The notes under the pieces were generated by a model. The model had not been told where the DNA came from. It worked only from the letters and a program-made list of their open reading frames with translations, and did not search any database. A stretch of DNA of 64,000 nucleotides, from positions 1,922,001 to 1,986,000 of the forward strand of contig NZ_AP025514.1 in NCBI RefSeq assembly GCF_024347655.1. Direction: 5' to 3'. Positions 7,836-16,321 of the stretch are shown piece by piece (the first letter of the stretch is position 1; every line of letters starts with the position of its first letter). This DNA is from Vibrio toranzoniae. Its GTDB lineage: Bacteria > Pseudomonadota > Gammaproteobacteria > Enterobacterales > Vibrionaceae. The translations under genes and the position numbers were made by a program.

Positions 7836-8507
7836 TCACTTATAGGACTTATGCATTTGAGTTGATTTACTTTCAAGATCAAATTTTGCTTCATACAAAT
7901 GAAGCATCAATGCTTCTAGCAGGTCTATTGCTAAAGACAAGTCCTTTCTTTGGGGCGAAATCAATTTATGTGCGGCACTATCACCCATGAATTTTAGAGT
8001 TAACAGCCCTTCAGTAATTCTTTTGGGCATACCTAAGATATCGTTTAATTTTTCTATTTTTATATGAAACTTCCAAGCTATATCATCAGTGATACCTTGG
8101 TCTATGCAGATCGCTTCGAGCAATGTTCGTATGGCTGTTGCAGTAGGAATTGCTAGATCGTACCTAAACGAAGTAACAATATCTCGATATAAATCCTGAA
8201 GTTCATCTTTGATGTAACAAAAGCTTTTAGGATTGCGATGGCTAAAAGTATGTTCTGGATAAAAGCTAGACACATACACTTGCTCAAACCCATCATTCAT
8301 ACCAGCACATGTATCTTTATCTTCTAAGCAAGCAGAATCACAACCCATACAAACCCAAAACGTATATTCAGATTCCTCTAAAGGTGAACTTTCATCCACA
8401 CAACCATCATCTTCATCAAAATATACGATTTTTGTATGGGAACTCTTAGCTGTGTGATTCGTTGTTCGATTACAGCTGTTACAGTGAATTTTTTTAGTTT
8501 CGCCCAT
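7836..8507 (-). CDS. DUF4145-like protein with N-terminal zinc-ribbon-like cysteines
   Basis: 223 residues from ATG 8507. The N-terminus holds CNSCNRTTNH and VCMGCDSAC, a probable four-Cys zinc ribbon (about residues 9-65). The C-terminal half fits the DUF4145 pattern: a helical block with TAIRTLLEAICIDQGI, KIEKLNDILGMP and the FMGDSAAHKL motif near residue 180. DUF4145 domains occur alone or attached to restriction/defence enzymes; their biochemical role is not established. No membrane segment is seen. The cassette edges GTTATAAGAAAA and TTTTCTTATAAC match over 12 bases. Confidence 0.75.
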   Translation of the reverse strand: MGETKKIHCNSCNRTTNHTAKSSHTKIVYFDEDDGCVDESSPLEESEYTFWVCMGCDSACLEDKDTCAGMNDGFEQVYVSSFYPEHTFSHRNPKSFCYIKDELQDLYRDIVTSFRYDLAIPTATAIRTLLEAICIDQGITDDIAWKFHIKIEKLNDILGMPKRITEGLLTLKFMGDSAAHKLISPQRKDLSLAIDLLEALMLHLYEAKFDLESKSTQMHKSYK

Positions 8508-8520
8508 TGTTTGCCTTTTC

Positions 8521-8648
8521 TTATAACGCCCAATTAAGGTGCGACAACGCTATGACACCCAAGCTAAACCATTGCACCGTAAACACAAAATTCAAATTGG
8601 AGTGAAATCGCCACGCGTTGGGAGTCACTCTTAAATTGTTTGTTATAT
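8521..8648 (-). repeat. attC13 (GCCCAATTAAG type)
   Basis: The left core is TATAACGCCC and the right core is GTTTGTTATATCGC. It belongs to the intact cold-shock/Excalibur-like cassette. Confidence 0.9.
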
Positions 8649-8658
8649 CGCGATCTCA

Positions 8659-9126
8659 TTAGTTACACAGTTGCATTTCACAAGGCTCACCATCATGGTT
8701 TCCGTCAATTTTTACATTTGGACAATTAGCTAAATAGAACTTAGCCTCATTGCATGACACCATTTGACTGCAATGAGTCTTGCCTTCACATGCAAAACCC
8801 ATATTTTCGTATACGGGAGCGGTAAATAGCTTGCTGTAAGTGATGTAACAAATTGCACCAATTATTAGACCACTTAGTATTACTGTTAGTACTGATGGCG
8901 ATTTACTAAGACCCTTATCAGGTTCAACACCCACTAACGAGACTAAATGTGCATTTGGTTTGCCGTTTTTTAATTCCACTTGAAACTCAACGCTATCACC
9001 AATTCGAGGACGTCTAAAACCTTGTTTAAACTTCGATATATGAACGAAAATATCGCCTTGGTAATCATCAGAACTGATAAAACCGAAACCTCGGTCATCA
9101 ACCCATCGAATAATAGAACCCTTCAT
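8659..9126 (-). CDS. Cold-shock domain / membrane helix / Excalibur-like domain protein
   Basis: 155 residues, ATG 9126 with AAAGG upstream. Residues 1-65 form a cold-shock (OB-fold) domain with DRGFGFISSD and DIFVHISKF, corresponding to RNP1 and RNP2 nucleic-acid-binding strands. A hydrophobic helix follows at about residues 79-98 (LTVILSGLIIGAICYITY). The tail has four to six cysteines and DGNHDGEPCE, close to the DxDxDGxxCE calcium-loop motif of Excalibur domains. The predicted layout is a cytoplasmic nucleic-acid-binding domain, one membrane span and an extracytoplasmic domain. The cassette is paralogous to the frameshifted gene at 812-1280. Confidence 0.8.
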   Translation of the reverse strand: MKGSIIRWVDDRGFGFISSDDYQGDIFVHISKFKQGFRRPRIGDSVEFQVELKNGKPNAHLVSLVGVEPDKGLSKSPSVLTVILSGLIIGAICYITYSKLFTAPVYENMGFACEGKTHCSQMVSCNEAKFYLANCPNVKIDGNHDGEPCEMQLCN

Positions 9127-9147
9127 AATTAACCTTTCTTTGAAGCG

Positions 9148-9275
9148 ATATAACGCCGCGTTAAGTAGTGAGCAACGCCACCACCCTACCTAAAACCTTG
9201 CCACCTTAAACACCAAAGCTGACTTGAACTAAAAATGCCGAGCGTTGGGAATCTGTCTTAAACGCTTTGTTAGCT
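9148..9275 (-). repeat. attC14 (GCCGCGTTAAG type)
   Basis: The left core is TATAACGCCGC and the right core is CTTTGTTAGCTGT. It belongs to the 149-residue membrane protein cassette. Confidence 0.9.
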
Positions 9276-9283
9276 GTATGAGC

Positions 9284-9733
9284 TTACTTTGAATTTCGAT
9301 AGGTTACTTGAAATCCAGTCAAACCTATCGAGAGAGCAGTAATACAGATTCCGCTAAAGATCGCGTCATTAAGATGAACCGAGTAGTAAAGCAATATCGT
9401 AAAACCAGTTACCGATGCTAAGAAAGGTACGATCGAATGACGAGTAAAACGAGCAGTATCAACCACACTATAACGGTCTAGAACCAAATCCAATATCAAG
9501 AGTATATGTATAACAAACAAAACATTTAATACTGGAAATACCCAGTAAATCCAAACAGTTACAGGGAAGCTAAATAATTGAGTAAAGGACAGGTGAGCCA
9601 ATATAGAGAACAAAACTGTCTTCCACCCATTCGAGCTACTTTTCACTCTAATGCGGTATGCTCGTCGTGTTGCATTAGAAATTTGCTTGATTGAAAAAAC
9701 AAAAATAGCCAACCAAACTAGTAGGAATACCAT
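9284..9733 (-). CDS. Cassette-encoded multi-pass membrane protein
   Basis: 149 residues from ATG 9733. About four to five hydrophobic segments: the extreme N-terminus (VFLLVWLAIFVFSI), residues around 45-60, 65-85 (VFPVLNVLFVIHILLIL), 103-117 and 125-140. The loops are basic. I recognise no family. A weak AAGG lies upstream of the start. The cassette edges are GTTAGCTGTA and TACAGCTAAC. Confidence 0.65.
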   Translation of the reverse strand: MVFLLVWLAIFVFSIKQISNATRRAYRIRVKSSSNGWKTVLFSILAHLSFTQLFSFPVTVWIYWVFPVLNVLFVIHILLILDLVLDRYSVVDTARFTRHSIVPFLASVTGFTILLYYSVHLNDAIFSGICITALSIGLTGFQVTYRNSK

Positions 9734-9801
9734 TATTCAATAACCTTACATTAAGATTTATACACCTACTCTAAAGAAAATATCAACACTATTGTGGATA
9801 C

Positions 9802-9926
9802 AGCTAACGTAAAGCTAAGTAGTGAGCAACGTAATACGAAGTCACCGCATGCCACCTTAATCACTTAAACCAACGCATACTAAAAATGCCACGCGTTGCG
9901 AATCTGTCTTAAGCGCTTTGTTAGTT
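9802..9926 (-). repeat. attC15 (GCTAAGCTAAG type a, variant core)
   Basis: The left core reads CTAACGTAAAGCTAAG instead of CTAACGCTAAGCTAAG. The right core is CTTTGTTAGTTTGC. It belongs to repeat cassette copy E. Confidence 0.85.
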
Positions 9927-10354
9927 TGCCACCGCGATAAAACCAAAGGTTTAGCGCCAAGTTGCTGAATTAGCGATGAAAATACTGGCTTTGAACACAA
10001 AAGTAAAACGGACAGCTCAGAATTCAAACCCAACCGACAAAACGCACTTGGCTAAGAAACGACATACGACAAACAACCACGGTTTGAAGCGCTTTAACTG
10101 GCAAAGGATTCGTTCGACCAACCCGACAACCAAATATGACCAAGCCATTTGTTAACGAATGAGCCGCCAAGACAAAGAAAACGCGCCAAAGAACTAGCAA
10201 CAATGTAAGAACCAGTAAGTGACTCACTCACCGCAATCGCTTCCAACATAGTGCCACCGGAAAGTTCGTGAGATTAGAAAACGAACAGGTGAATAGCTAG
10301 AACGTAGAACAACGCTCTTAGACCACAAACGCTTTTCTGCCCTTTGCAAACTAA
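9921..10354 (-). repeat. Repeated gene-less integron cassette, copy E
   Basis: Complete family member with GTTAGTTTGC and GCAAACTAAC ends. The minus-strand hydrophobic frame is open at 10024-10227. Confidence 0.85.
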
Positions 10355-10445
10355 CGCCGCATTAAGGTGTGAGCGACGCTTGGCTATACTTGAGCGAAGC
10401 GAAACTGCCAAACGTTGCGAATCACTCTTAAATGCTTTGTTAGGC
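10349..10445 (-). repeat. attC16 (short GCCGCATTAAGG type)
   Basis: This 97 bp site has the compact centre CTTGGCTATACTTGAGCGAA with imperfect arms TTGGC/GCCAA. It belongs to the 274-residue protein cassette. Confidence 0.9.
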
Positions 10446-11270
10446 TTATGATTCCAGCCTTTTTACTACTTGGTTCATTGTGTAATGAACGAACTGAGAG
10501 CCAAGCTCTGTAAGCTCATATTGCTTAGTATTTTCAAACGCTGACTCCATTGTGCTACTGCCAGAACCAGAACGTTTTGTTGTGCGAGTTTGTTTTACAA
10601 ACTGCCCTTGCATATTTGTTGGTCTAAACTGCCGAATAACACTACCAGTACTTAAGTCTCTGATTAATAGTTTGAAAAGATCTGCCTCTGCACTATTTTC
10701 TCGAGGCACGATATCACTTACAGATTGCCAAATACCTAACCGTGTTATCCCAGGTTTCTGATAAATAGAACGAATAACCTTAAAGTGAATTTCATGATAA
10801 GTATCAAGCCAATCATTGAATAATCGAATCTGGTCATCAGGACAAATATTTGATGAGGCTGCGTTAGAGATCAAATTTACTATATATTGCCGTTTCTCTG
10901 CTGTATCAGAGGTATCCCAAGATCTAAACGCGCGACGAACTAAACCTAAATATTCTTCACTCTGGATTCTAGCTTCAAATTCTTCGGGTATAGACTCTAA
11001 GCGGTCGGTAACCTCGTCGAGCGATTTAGCCAACAGTTCAATCTTGGTTTTGTGTACTTGCAACCATTCTTCATAGAGTGCGTTTACTTGCCCTTGGCTT
11101 TTTTCACCATGAGCCGCGGCACCAGACGCTAGAATACTTCCGACCCAAGGTATAACACTCATTGCATTAGCCGTAACTCGGCAGTACTTTTTCCATTTAT
11201 CACTATCGGTCAATACTGCTAAATCATGAATAATGAACTCTTCCGATCTTTCCAGTTTCTTATCTGTCAC
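10446..11270 (-). CDS. Cassette-encoded hypothetical protein with hydrophobic segment
   Basis: 274 residues. The start is GTG 11270, with AGGAG six bases upstream. Residues about 35-53 (ANAMSVIPWVGSILASGAA) are hydrophobic and Gly/Ala-rich. They are followed by a long helical, probably coiled-coil stretch (about 60-115) and a C-terminal half that looks like a winged-helix fold (GITRLGIWQSVSDIV, ELTELGSQFVHYTM). There is no signal peptide. An amphipathic or membrane-inserting segment joined to a wHTH-like tail is seen in some phage-defence and toxin proteins, but no family could be assigned. The stop falls at the attC16 edge. Confidence 0.65.
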   Translation of the reverse strand: MTDKKLERSEEFIIHDLAVLTDSDKWKKYCRVTANAMSVIPWVGSILASGAAAHGEKSQGQVNALYEEWLQVHKTKIELLAKSLDEVTDRLESIPEEFEARIQSEEYLGLVRRAFRSWDTSDTAEKRQYIVNLISNAASSNICPDDQIRLFNDWLDTYHEIHFKVIRSIYQKPGITRLGIWQSVSDIVPRENSAEADLFKLLIRDLSTGSVIRQFRPTNMQGQFVKQTRTTKRSGSGSSTMESAFENTKQYELTELGSQFVHYTMNQVVKRLES

Positions 11271-11285
11271 GATAATCTCCTATAA

Positions 11286-11411
11286 GCCTAACGCTAAGCT
11301 AAGTGGCTAACAAACCTGCCACCTGACTCAATTTGAACACCTTAAACACACAACTTAACCAAACCAAAAATGCCGAGCGTTTGTTAGTCCGTCTTAAGCG
11401 CTTTGTTAGTT
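11286..11411 (-). repeat. attC17 (GCTAAGCTAAG type b)
   Basis: Arms TAAGTGGCTAACAAACC and GTTTGTTAGTCCG. It belongs to repeat cassette copy F. Confidence 0.9.
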
Positions 11412-11840
11412 TGCCACCGCGATAAAACCAAAGGTTTAGCGCCAAGATGCTGAATTAATTATGAAACTACTGGCTTTGAACACAAAAGTAAAACGAGCAG
11501 CTCGGAATTTAAACCCAACCAACACAACGCACTTGGCTAAGAAGCGACATACGACAAATGACCACGGTTTGAAGCGCTTTAACTGGCAAAGGATTCATTC
11601 AATTAACCTGACAACCAAGTGTGACCAAGCCATTTGTTAGCGAAATTAGTCACCAAGACAAAGAAGACGCGCCAAAGAACTAGCAACAATGTTAGAACCA
11701 GTAAGTGACTAACGCACCGCAAACGCTTCCAATACAGTGCCACCGGAAAGTTCGTGAGATTGAAAAACGAACAGGTGAATAGCTAGAACGTAGAACAACG
11801 CTCTTAGACCACAAACGCTTTTCTGCCCTTTGCAAACTAA
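11406..11840 (-). repeat. Repeated gene-less integron cassette, copy F
   Basis: Complete copy. An extra A in GCGAAATTAG near 11643 breaks the minus-strand frame that is open in copies B, C and E. Confidence 0.85.
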
Positions 11841-11961
11841 CGCCGCGTTAAGTAGTGAGCAACGCCACCGCTGAACCTAACCTATTGTGGTGTAAACACT
11901 AAAGCCGATTCAAACCGAAAATGCCAAGCGTTGAGAATCTGTCTTAAACGCTTTGTTATAT
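11835..11961 (-). repeat. attC18 (GCCGCGTTAAG type)
   Basis: The left core is CTAACGCCGC and the right core is CTTTGTTATATGT. It belongs to the GNAT cassette at 11975-12436. Confidence 0.9.
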
Positions 11962-11974
11962 GTAAAACTCAAAG

Positions 11975-12436
11975 CTAAAAGTATGCTGGTATTACTTCAT
12001 TAGAAGCCACTGGTTCCTTTGTGTAGATCATGCAGTCAGAGCCCTGAATACAGACAAAACCAAGCTTCATATAGAACTGCTGTCCAATATCACTATGTAG
12101 GTACAAAGCCCTACAATGGTTCCTATCAAATAACTCAGATTTGACTAGGTTAACCAACTTTGACGCATAGCCTTGGTGCCTTAGTTCTTGAGGTGTAGCC
12201 ACAGAGCCAATACCAAAAGAGCCCTCTTTAAGATCGAACATGCCGCTATAAACAATAAGAGATGATAGAACTTGATCCTTTTCAACCAATACGTACCAAG
12301 TACCCGCTAAGTATTTTTCACTGTTACGACAACCAACTAAGTACTCCTCATAAGAAAGACCGTCGCCCCATACATCGAAGCCCATTAAATAGATGAGATC
12401 TAAATCATGATCCTCTGCTTTTCTTAGCTTCAGCAT
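11975..12436 (-). CDS. GNAT family N-acetyltransferase
   Basis: 153 residues from ATG 12436, with AGGA upstream. Motif A is GIGSVATPQELRHQGYASKL near residues 75-94, where R-H-Q-G-Y-A is the acetyl-CoA pyrophosphate loop. GQQFYMKLGFVCI follows as the typical C-terminal motif. The substrate is unknown. The cassette edges are GTTATATGT and ACATATAAC. It is unrelated in detail to the other GNAT cassettes, so it was acquired independently. Confidence 0.88.
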   Translation of the reverse strand: MLKLRKAEDHDLDLIYLMGFDVWGDGLSYEEYLVGCRNSEKYLAGTWYVLVEKDQVLSSLIVYSGMFDLKEGSFGIGSVATPQELRHQGYASKLVNLVKSELFDRNHCRALYLHSDIGQQFYMKLGFVCIQGSDCMIYTKEPVASNEVIPAYF

Positions 12437-12462
12437 TGTAAAAATCCTAAATTGACCAAAAC

Positions 12463-12588
12463 ATATAACGCTAAGCTAAGTGGCTAACAAACTTGCCACT
12501 TCACCCAATTTGAACACCTTAATCACGCAACTAAACCGAACTGAAAATGCCGCGCGTTTGTTAGTCCGACTTAAGCGTTTTGTTAGTT
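12463..12588 (-). repeat. attC19 (GCTAAGCTAAG type b)
   Basis: Type b arms, with a slightly divergent right arm (CTTAAGCGTTTTGTTAG). It belongs to repeat cassette copy G. Confidence 0.9.
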
Positions 12589-12989
12589 TGCCACCGCGAT
12601 AAAGCGAAAGGTTTAGCGCCAAGGTACTGAATTAGCTACAAAACTACTGGCTTTGAACGCAGATGTAAAATTGAAAACAACAGAACTCAAATCTAACCAC
12701 CAAAACGTACTTGGCTAAAGAAGACTTTCGCTAAACCTGACAGCCAAACACACCCAACCTCGCTGCTTATTGACGACCTTTCAAAACCAAAGAAACAGCG
12801 CACAAGAACGTTGAGAAATGAACCTTACCGACACGAAAGAAATGAATAACACGGCGGCCAATTGACCGAAAAACAAGCTACGCGAGATGTCTGTTTCGAT
12901 GACAAATATTGAGAAAATAACAGGTGAATAGCTAGAGCGCAGAGCAAAGCTTTTAGACCACAAACGCTTTTCTGCCCTTTGCAAACTAA
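12583..12989 (-). repeat. Repeated gene-less integron cassette, copy G (mosaic variant)
   Basis: The ends match the family. The middle (about 12720-12920) resembles copy D, not the common form. The block with CGCAGATGTAAAATTGAAAA near 12658 is shared with copy K at about 21120. Confidence 0.8.
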
Positions 12990-13111
12990 CGCCGCGTTAA
13001 GTGGTGAGCAACGCTAACCACCCAACCTAAACCATTGTGACATAAACACTAAAACCAAAATAAGCCGAAAACGCCATGCGTTGGGAATCCGGCTTAAACG
13101 CTTTGTTATAT
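12984..13111 (-). repeat. attC20 (GCCGCGTTAAG type)
   Basis: The right core GTTATATCTAATTT is complementary to AAATTAGATATAAC at 14110-14123 over 14 bases. It belongs to the esterase cassette. Confidence 0.9.
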
Positions 13112-14026
13112 CTAATTTTTTATTTGGTTTGAAATTGCAGCGATACAACGTTTTGCCGAATTACACACACCAGACAACTGAAAGAAACCATGAATTACAC
13201 CCAAATAACGTTCACAGTAAGCGTCAACGCCTTGTGAAAGCATCAACTTGTATAAGTGCTCACCCTCATCGCGTAGTGGGTCAAACTCTGCGGTAATAAT
13301 AGTTGTGATAGGCAAACCGCTAAAGTCACTGTTTAAAAGGTTAAGCTCTGGTTCAGTAATGTCTTTAGAGCTACAGTTCGCGTATAACTCGAAGCCAGAA
13401 AGAAGCATATTTGCCGTTATAACATAGTCTGAACCATTTTCTCTGTAACTTTGCGAATTACCTGTTGGATCCAGCATTGGGTAAATAAGAATTTGCTGAC
13501 GAGGCAACCACTGTTCTAGTTTTTTTAGCCTAAGCGTCGTCGCCAAAGCCAACTGCCCTCCTGCGCTATCACCAATAAAGACTAAATGCTCTGAATCACC
13601 ACCATACTTATACGCTTGCGCCTTAATGCCAAGTACAGCTTGGTAGACATCATCGTGTGCTGCTGGATAAGCATGTTCAGGCGCTAACCTGTATTGAATG
13701 CAAATAACTATCGAGTTGGATAGAAGAGCAATTTGTCTTAGCTGAGCATCATGTGTCTCAAAGCCACCACTGATGAAACAACCTCCATGAAAGTAGACCG
13801 TTATAGGTAAGTTCACTTCATCTGTAGGCTTGTAAATCTTAACCGGAATACTATTAATTACATCTAAGTATTCGCTTGCAATTTTAGGGCTCTCACCAGC
13901 TAATATGGTACTACCGACATAGCCAGCCCGACGATCAGCAATTGTTTGTGCTGAAGGGCAAAATTTGCCATTTGATTGAAATTCCTCAACTAACTCTCTG
14001 ATGCCAGATTCTAGGTACTTGGTCAT
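13112..14026 (-). CDS. Alpha/beta hydrolase, HSL-type esterase/lipase
   Basis: 304 residues from ATG 14026. It carries the hormone-sensitive-lipase oxyanion motif HGG (VYFHGGCFISGG, near residue 79), the nucleophile elbow GDSAGG (FIGDSAGGQLAL, near residue 152), the catalytic Asp in AEFDPLRDEG and the His in VIHGFFQL. The full triad is therefore present. It should hydrolyse short acyl esters in the cytosol; the natural substrate is unknown. The length is usual for the family. The ribosome-binding site is weak (GAG, 7 bases away). It is the only complete metabolic-type hydrolase in this part of the array. Confidence 0.9.
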   Translation of the reverse strand: MTKYLESGIRELVEEFQSNGKFCPSAQTIADRRAGYVGSTILAGESPKIASEYLDVINSIPVKIYKPTDEVNLPITVYFHGGCFISGGFETHDAQLRQIALLSNSIVICIQYRLAPEHAYPAAHDDVYQAVLGIKAQAYKYGGDSEHLVFIGDSAGGQLALATTLRLKKLEQWLPRQQILIYPMLDPTGNSQSYRENGSDYVITANMLLSGFELYANCSSKDITEPELNLLNSDFSGLPITTIITAEFDPLRDEGEHLYKLMLSQGVDAYCERYLGVIHGFFQLSGVCNSAKRCIAAISNQIKN

Positions 14027-14116
14027 TTTATAACTCTATCACTAAAAAACTAGAGAATAATATACCAGCACAGAAGCATGTATATACATACAGTCGGAAT
14101 GTGTGATGTAAATTAG

Positions 14117-14239
14117 ATATAACGCTAAGCTAAGTAGTGAGCAACGCAATACGAAGCCACCGTAACACCTTAAACACATAAATCAACGCATACTAAAAAT
14201 GCCACGCGTTGCGAATCTTCCTTAAGCGCTTTGTTAGTT
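14117..14239 (-). repeat. attC21 (GCTAAGCTAAG type a)
   Basis: Type a arms TAGTGAGCAACGC and GCGTTGCGAATC. It belongs to repeat cassette copy H. Confidence 0.9.
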
Positions 14240-14668
14240 TGCCACCTCGATGAAGCCAGAGGTTTAGCACCAAGGTGCTGAATTAGCTACGAAAGTACTG
14301 GCTTTAAACGCAAAAGTAAAACGGGCAGCTCAGAATTTAAATACAACCAACAAAACGCACTTGACTAGGAAGCGACATACCACAAATAACCACGGTTTGA
14401 AGCGCTTTAACTGACAAAGGATTCGTTCGACTAACCTGACAACCACGTTCGACCAAGCTATTTGTTAACGAAATTAGTCGCCAAGACAAAGAAAACGCAT
14501 CAAAGAACTAGCAACAATGTTAGAGCCAGTAAGTGACTCACTCACCGCAAACGCTTCCAACATAGTGCCACCGGAGAGTTCGTGAGATTGGAAAACGAAC
14601 AGGTGAATAGCTAGAACGTAGAACAACGCTCTTAGACCACAAACGCTTTTCTGCCCTTTGCAAACTAA
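14234..14668 (-). repeat. Repeated gene-less integron cassette, copy H
   Basis: Complete copy. It is almost identical to copy J, the copy that carries the IS66 element, including the private differences CCACCTCGATGAAGCCAGAG and CCACGTTCGACCAAGC. Confidence 0.85.
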
Positions 14669-14787
14669 CGCTAAGCTAAGTAGTGAGCAACGCAATACGA
14701 AGCCACCGCATAACACCTTAAACACATAAATCAACGCATACTAAAAATGCCACGCGTTGCGAATCTGTCTTAAGCGCTTTGTTAGTT
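14663..14787 (-). repeat. attC22 (GCTAAGCTAAG type a)
   Basis: This site separates two directly adjacent gene-less cassettes, H and I. It belongs to copy I. Confidence 0.9.
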
Positions 14788-15217
14788 TGCCACCGCGATG
14801 AAGTTAAAGGTTTAGCGCCAAGATGCTGAATTATTTACAATAACTACTGGCTTTAAATGAAAAAGTAAAACGGGCAGCTCAGAATTTAAATACAACCGAC
14901 AAAACGCACTTGGGTAAGAAGCGACATACCACAAATCACCACGGTTTGAAGCGCTTTAACTGACAAAGGATGCGTTCGACTAACCTGACAACCAAATATG
15001 ACCAAGCCATTTGTTAGCAAATTAGCTGCCAAAACAAAGAAAACGCATCAAAGAACTAGCAATAATGTTAGAACCAGTAAGTGACTCACTCGCCGCAAAC
15101 GCTTCCAATATAGTGCCACCGGAAAGTTCATGAGATTGAAAAACGAACAGGTGAATAGCTAGAGCGTAGAACAAGGCTTTTAGACCACAAACGCTTTTCT
15201 GCTCCTTTGCAAACTAA
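14782..15217 (-). repeat. Repeated gene-less integron cassette, copy I
   Basis: Complete copy next to copy H. The ends are GTTAGTTTGC and GCAAACTAAC. Confidence 0.85.
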
Positions 15218-15339
15218 CGCCGCGTTAAGTGGCGCACAACGCTAACCACCAAACCTAAGCCATTGTGTCGTAACCACTAAAGCTGATTCAAACTAAAAAT
15301 GCCGAGCGTTGTGAATCCGCCTTAAACGCTTTGTTATGC
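15212..15339 (-). repeat. attC23 (GCCGCGTTAAG type)
   Basis: The right core GTTATGCGAC matches GTCGCATAAC at the other cassette edge. It belongs to the 119-residue protein cassette. Confidence 0.9.
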
Positions 15340-15344
15340 GACTT

Positions 15345-15704
15345 TCAATGTACGCAGTTTGATTGAGAAAAGATTTCGTAGTCGTTCAATGAACCGTAAC
15401 GAAATTTGAAGTCCACAACCTTGCAAACTTCTGTCGTTTCACTCATATAGATAATTTTGCCTTTCGCATAGGCTGTATCGCTATCTTTAAACGCTGATTC
15501 AATTTCATGACTTAAACTAGCTGAACCATTTGGTAAAGACCTCAAACCTTCAAGCGCATCAAACCATTGTTCTTTAATAGCAATTTGAGTCAACATACGC
15601 TCTGACACAAAGTTCAGCTCTTTGGGTTGTACGACATATCTATCATAGGCGAAATAACCAAGTCCGCACGCTATTATCAATATGATTAGATTCGACTTTT
15701 TCAC
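15345..15704 (-). CDS. Cassette-encoded membrane-anchored or secreted protein
   Basis: 119 residues. The start is GTG 15704, with AGGAGG six bases upstream, a strong site. The N-terminus, NLIILIIACGLGYFAY after two lysines, is a signal anchor or signal peptide. The rest is soluble and should face the periplasm. Two Cys (EVCKVVDF and SNCVH) near the C-terminus could form a disulfide. No family was recognised. Confidence 0.7.
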   Translation of the reverse strand: MKKSNLIILIIACGLGYFAYDRYVVQPKELNFVSERMLTQIAIKEQWFDALEGLRSLPNGSASLSHEIESAFKDSDTAYAKGKIIYMSETTEVCKVVDFKFRYGSLNDYEIFSQSNCVH

Positions 15705-15719
15705 GCATTCCTCCTAGTC

Positions 15720-15846
15720 GCATAACGCCGCGTTAAGTAGTGAGCAACGCTACCACGAAACTTAACCATACCATCGTAAACACAAAACCCAACGATGGAA
15801 TGAAAATGCCATGCGTTGGGAATCTGTCTTAAACGCTTTGTTATGC
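15720..15846 (-). repeat. attC24 (GCCGCGTTAAG type)
   Basis: The left core is CATAACGCCGC and the right core is CTTTGTTATGCC. It belongs to the 96-residue protein cassette. Confidence 0.9.
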
Positions 15847-15877
15847 CAAATCTCACGACTGGATGATTACTCTTTCG

Positions 15878-16168
15878 CTATTCAGCTACTTCAGTTTCAG
15901 TCGATTCTGAACTTGAATCTTCATCATCTTTCTCGGTATGAAGTTCCACACCCATAAAACTACCCAACTCTCTTTTAATTCGATGTAGTTCATTTACTGA
16001 TACGAATATCTCGCCGTATGCATCTGAGCCTTCCAGAGCTATCTGATAAAATGCAAGTTCGGGGTGCGCATTAGTAGTTAGCCTCAATGAGTTATCATCC
16101 ACAAGGAACTCAACTACCGTATCCATGTTGACGTATAAATTTTCTATTATTTTTAATGCTTTAGCCAT
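15878..16168 (-). CDS. Cassette-encoded small acidic protein
   Basis: 96 residues from ATG 16168, with AAGGAG six bases upstream. An upstream in-frame start at 16228 would run through attC25 and is rejected. The fold is probably a small mixed domain (KALKIIENLYVNMDTVVEF, then VSVNELHRIKRELG), ending in a very acidic Ser/Glu/Asp tail (KDDEDSSSESTETEVAE). It is cytosolic. The family is unknown. The acidic tail could mimic nucleic acid, but nothing shows this. Confidence 0.65.
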   Translation of the reverse strand: MAKALKIIENLYVNMDTVVEFLVDDNSLRLTTNAHPELAFYQIALEGSDAYGEIFVSVNELHRIKRELGSFMGVELHTEKDDEDSSSESTETEVAE

Positions 16169-16195
16169 AATTGACTCCTTGTTTTTTCCGCATCG

Positions 16196-16321
16196 GCATA
16201 ACGCCCAATTAACGTGTGAGCAGCGCATACACTGAACTTGAATACTGCGCCGTAAACACTAAATTCAACCCGAAGTGAGAGCGCCAAGCGTTGCGAATCA
16301 CTGTTGAATTGTTTGTTAGCT
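16196..16321 (-). repeat. attC25 (GCCCAATTAA type)
   Basis: The left core is CATAACGCCC and the right core is GTTTGTTAGCTTA. It belongs to the coiled-coil membrane protein cassette. Confidence 0.88.
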
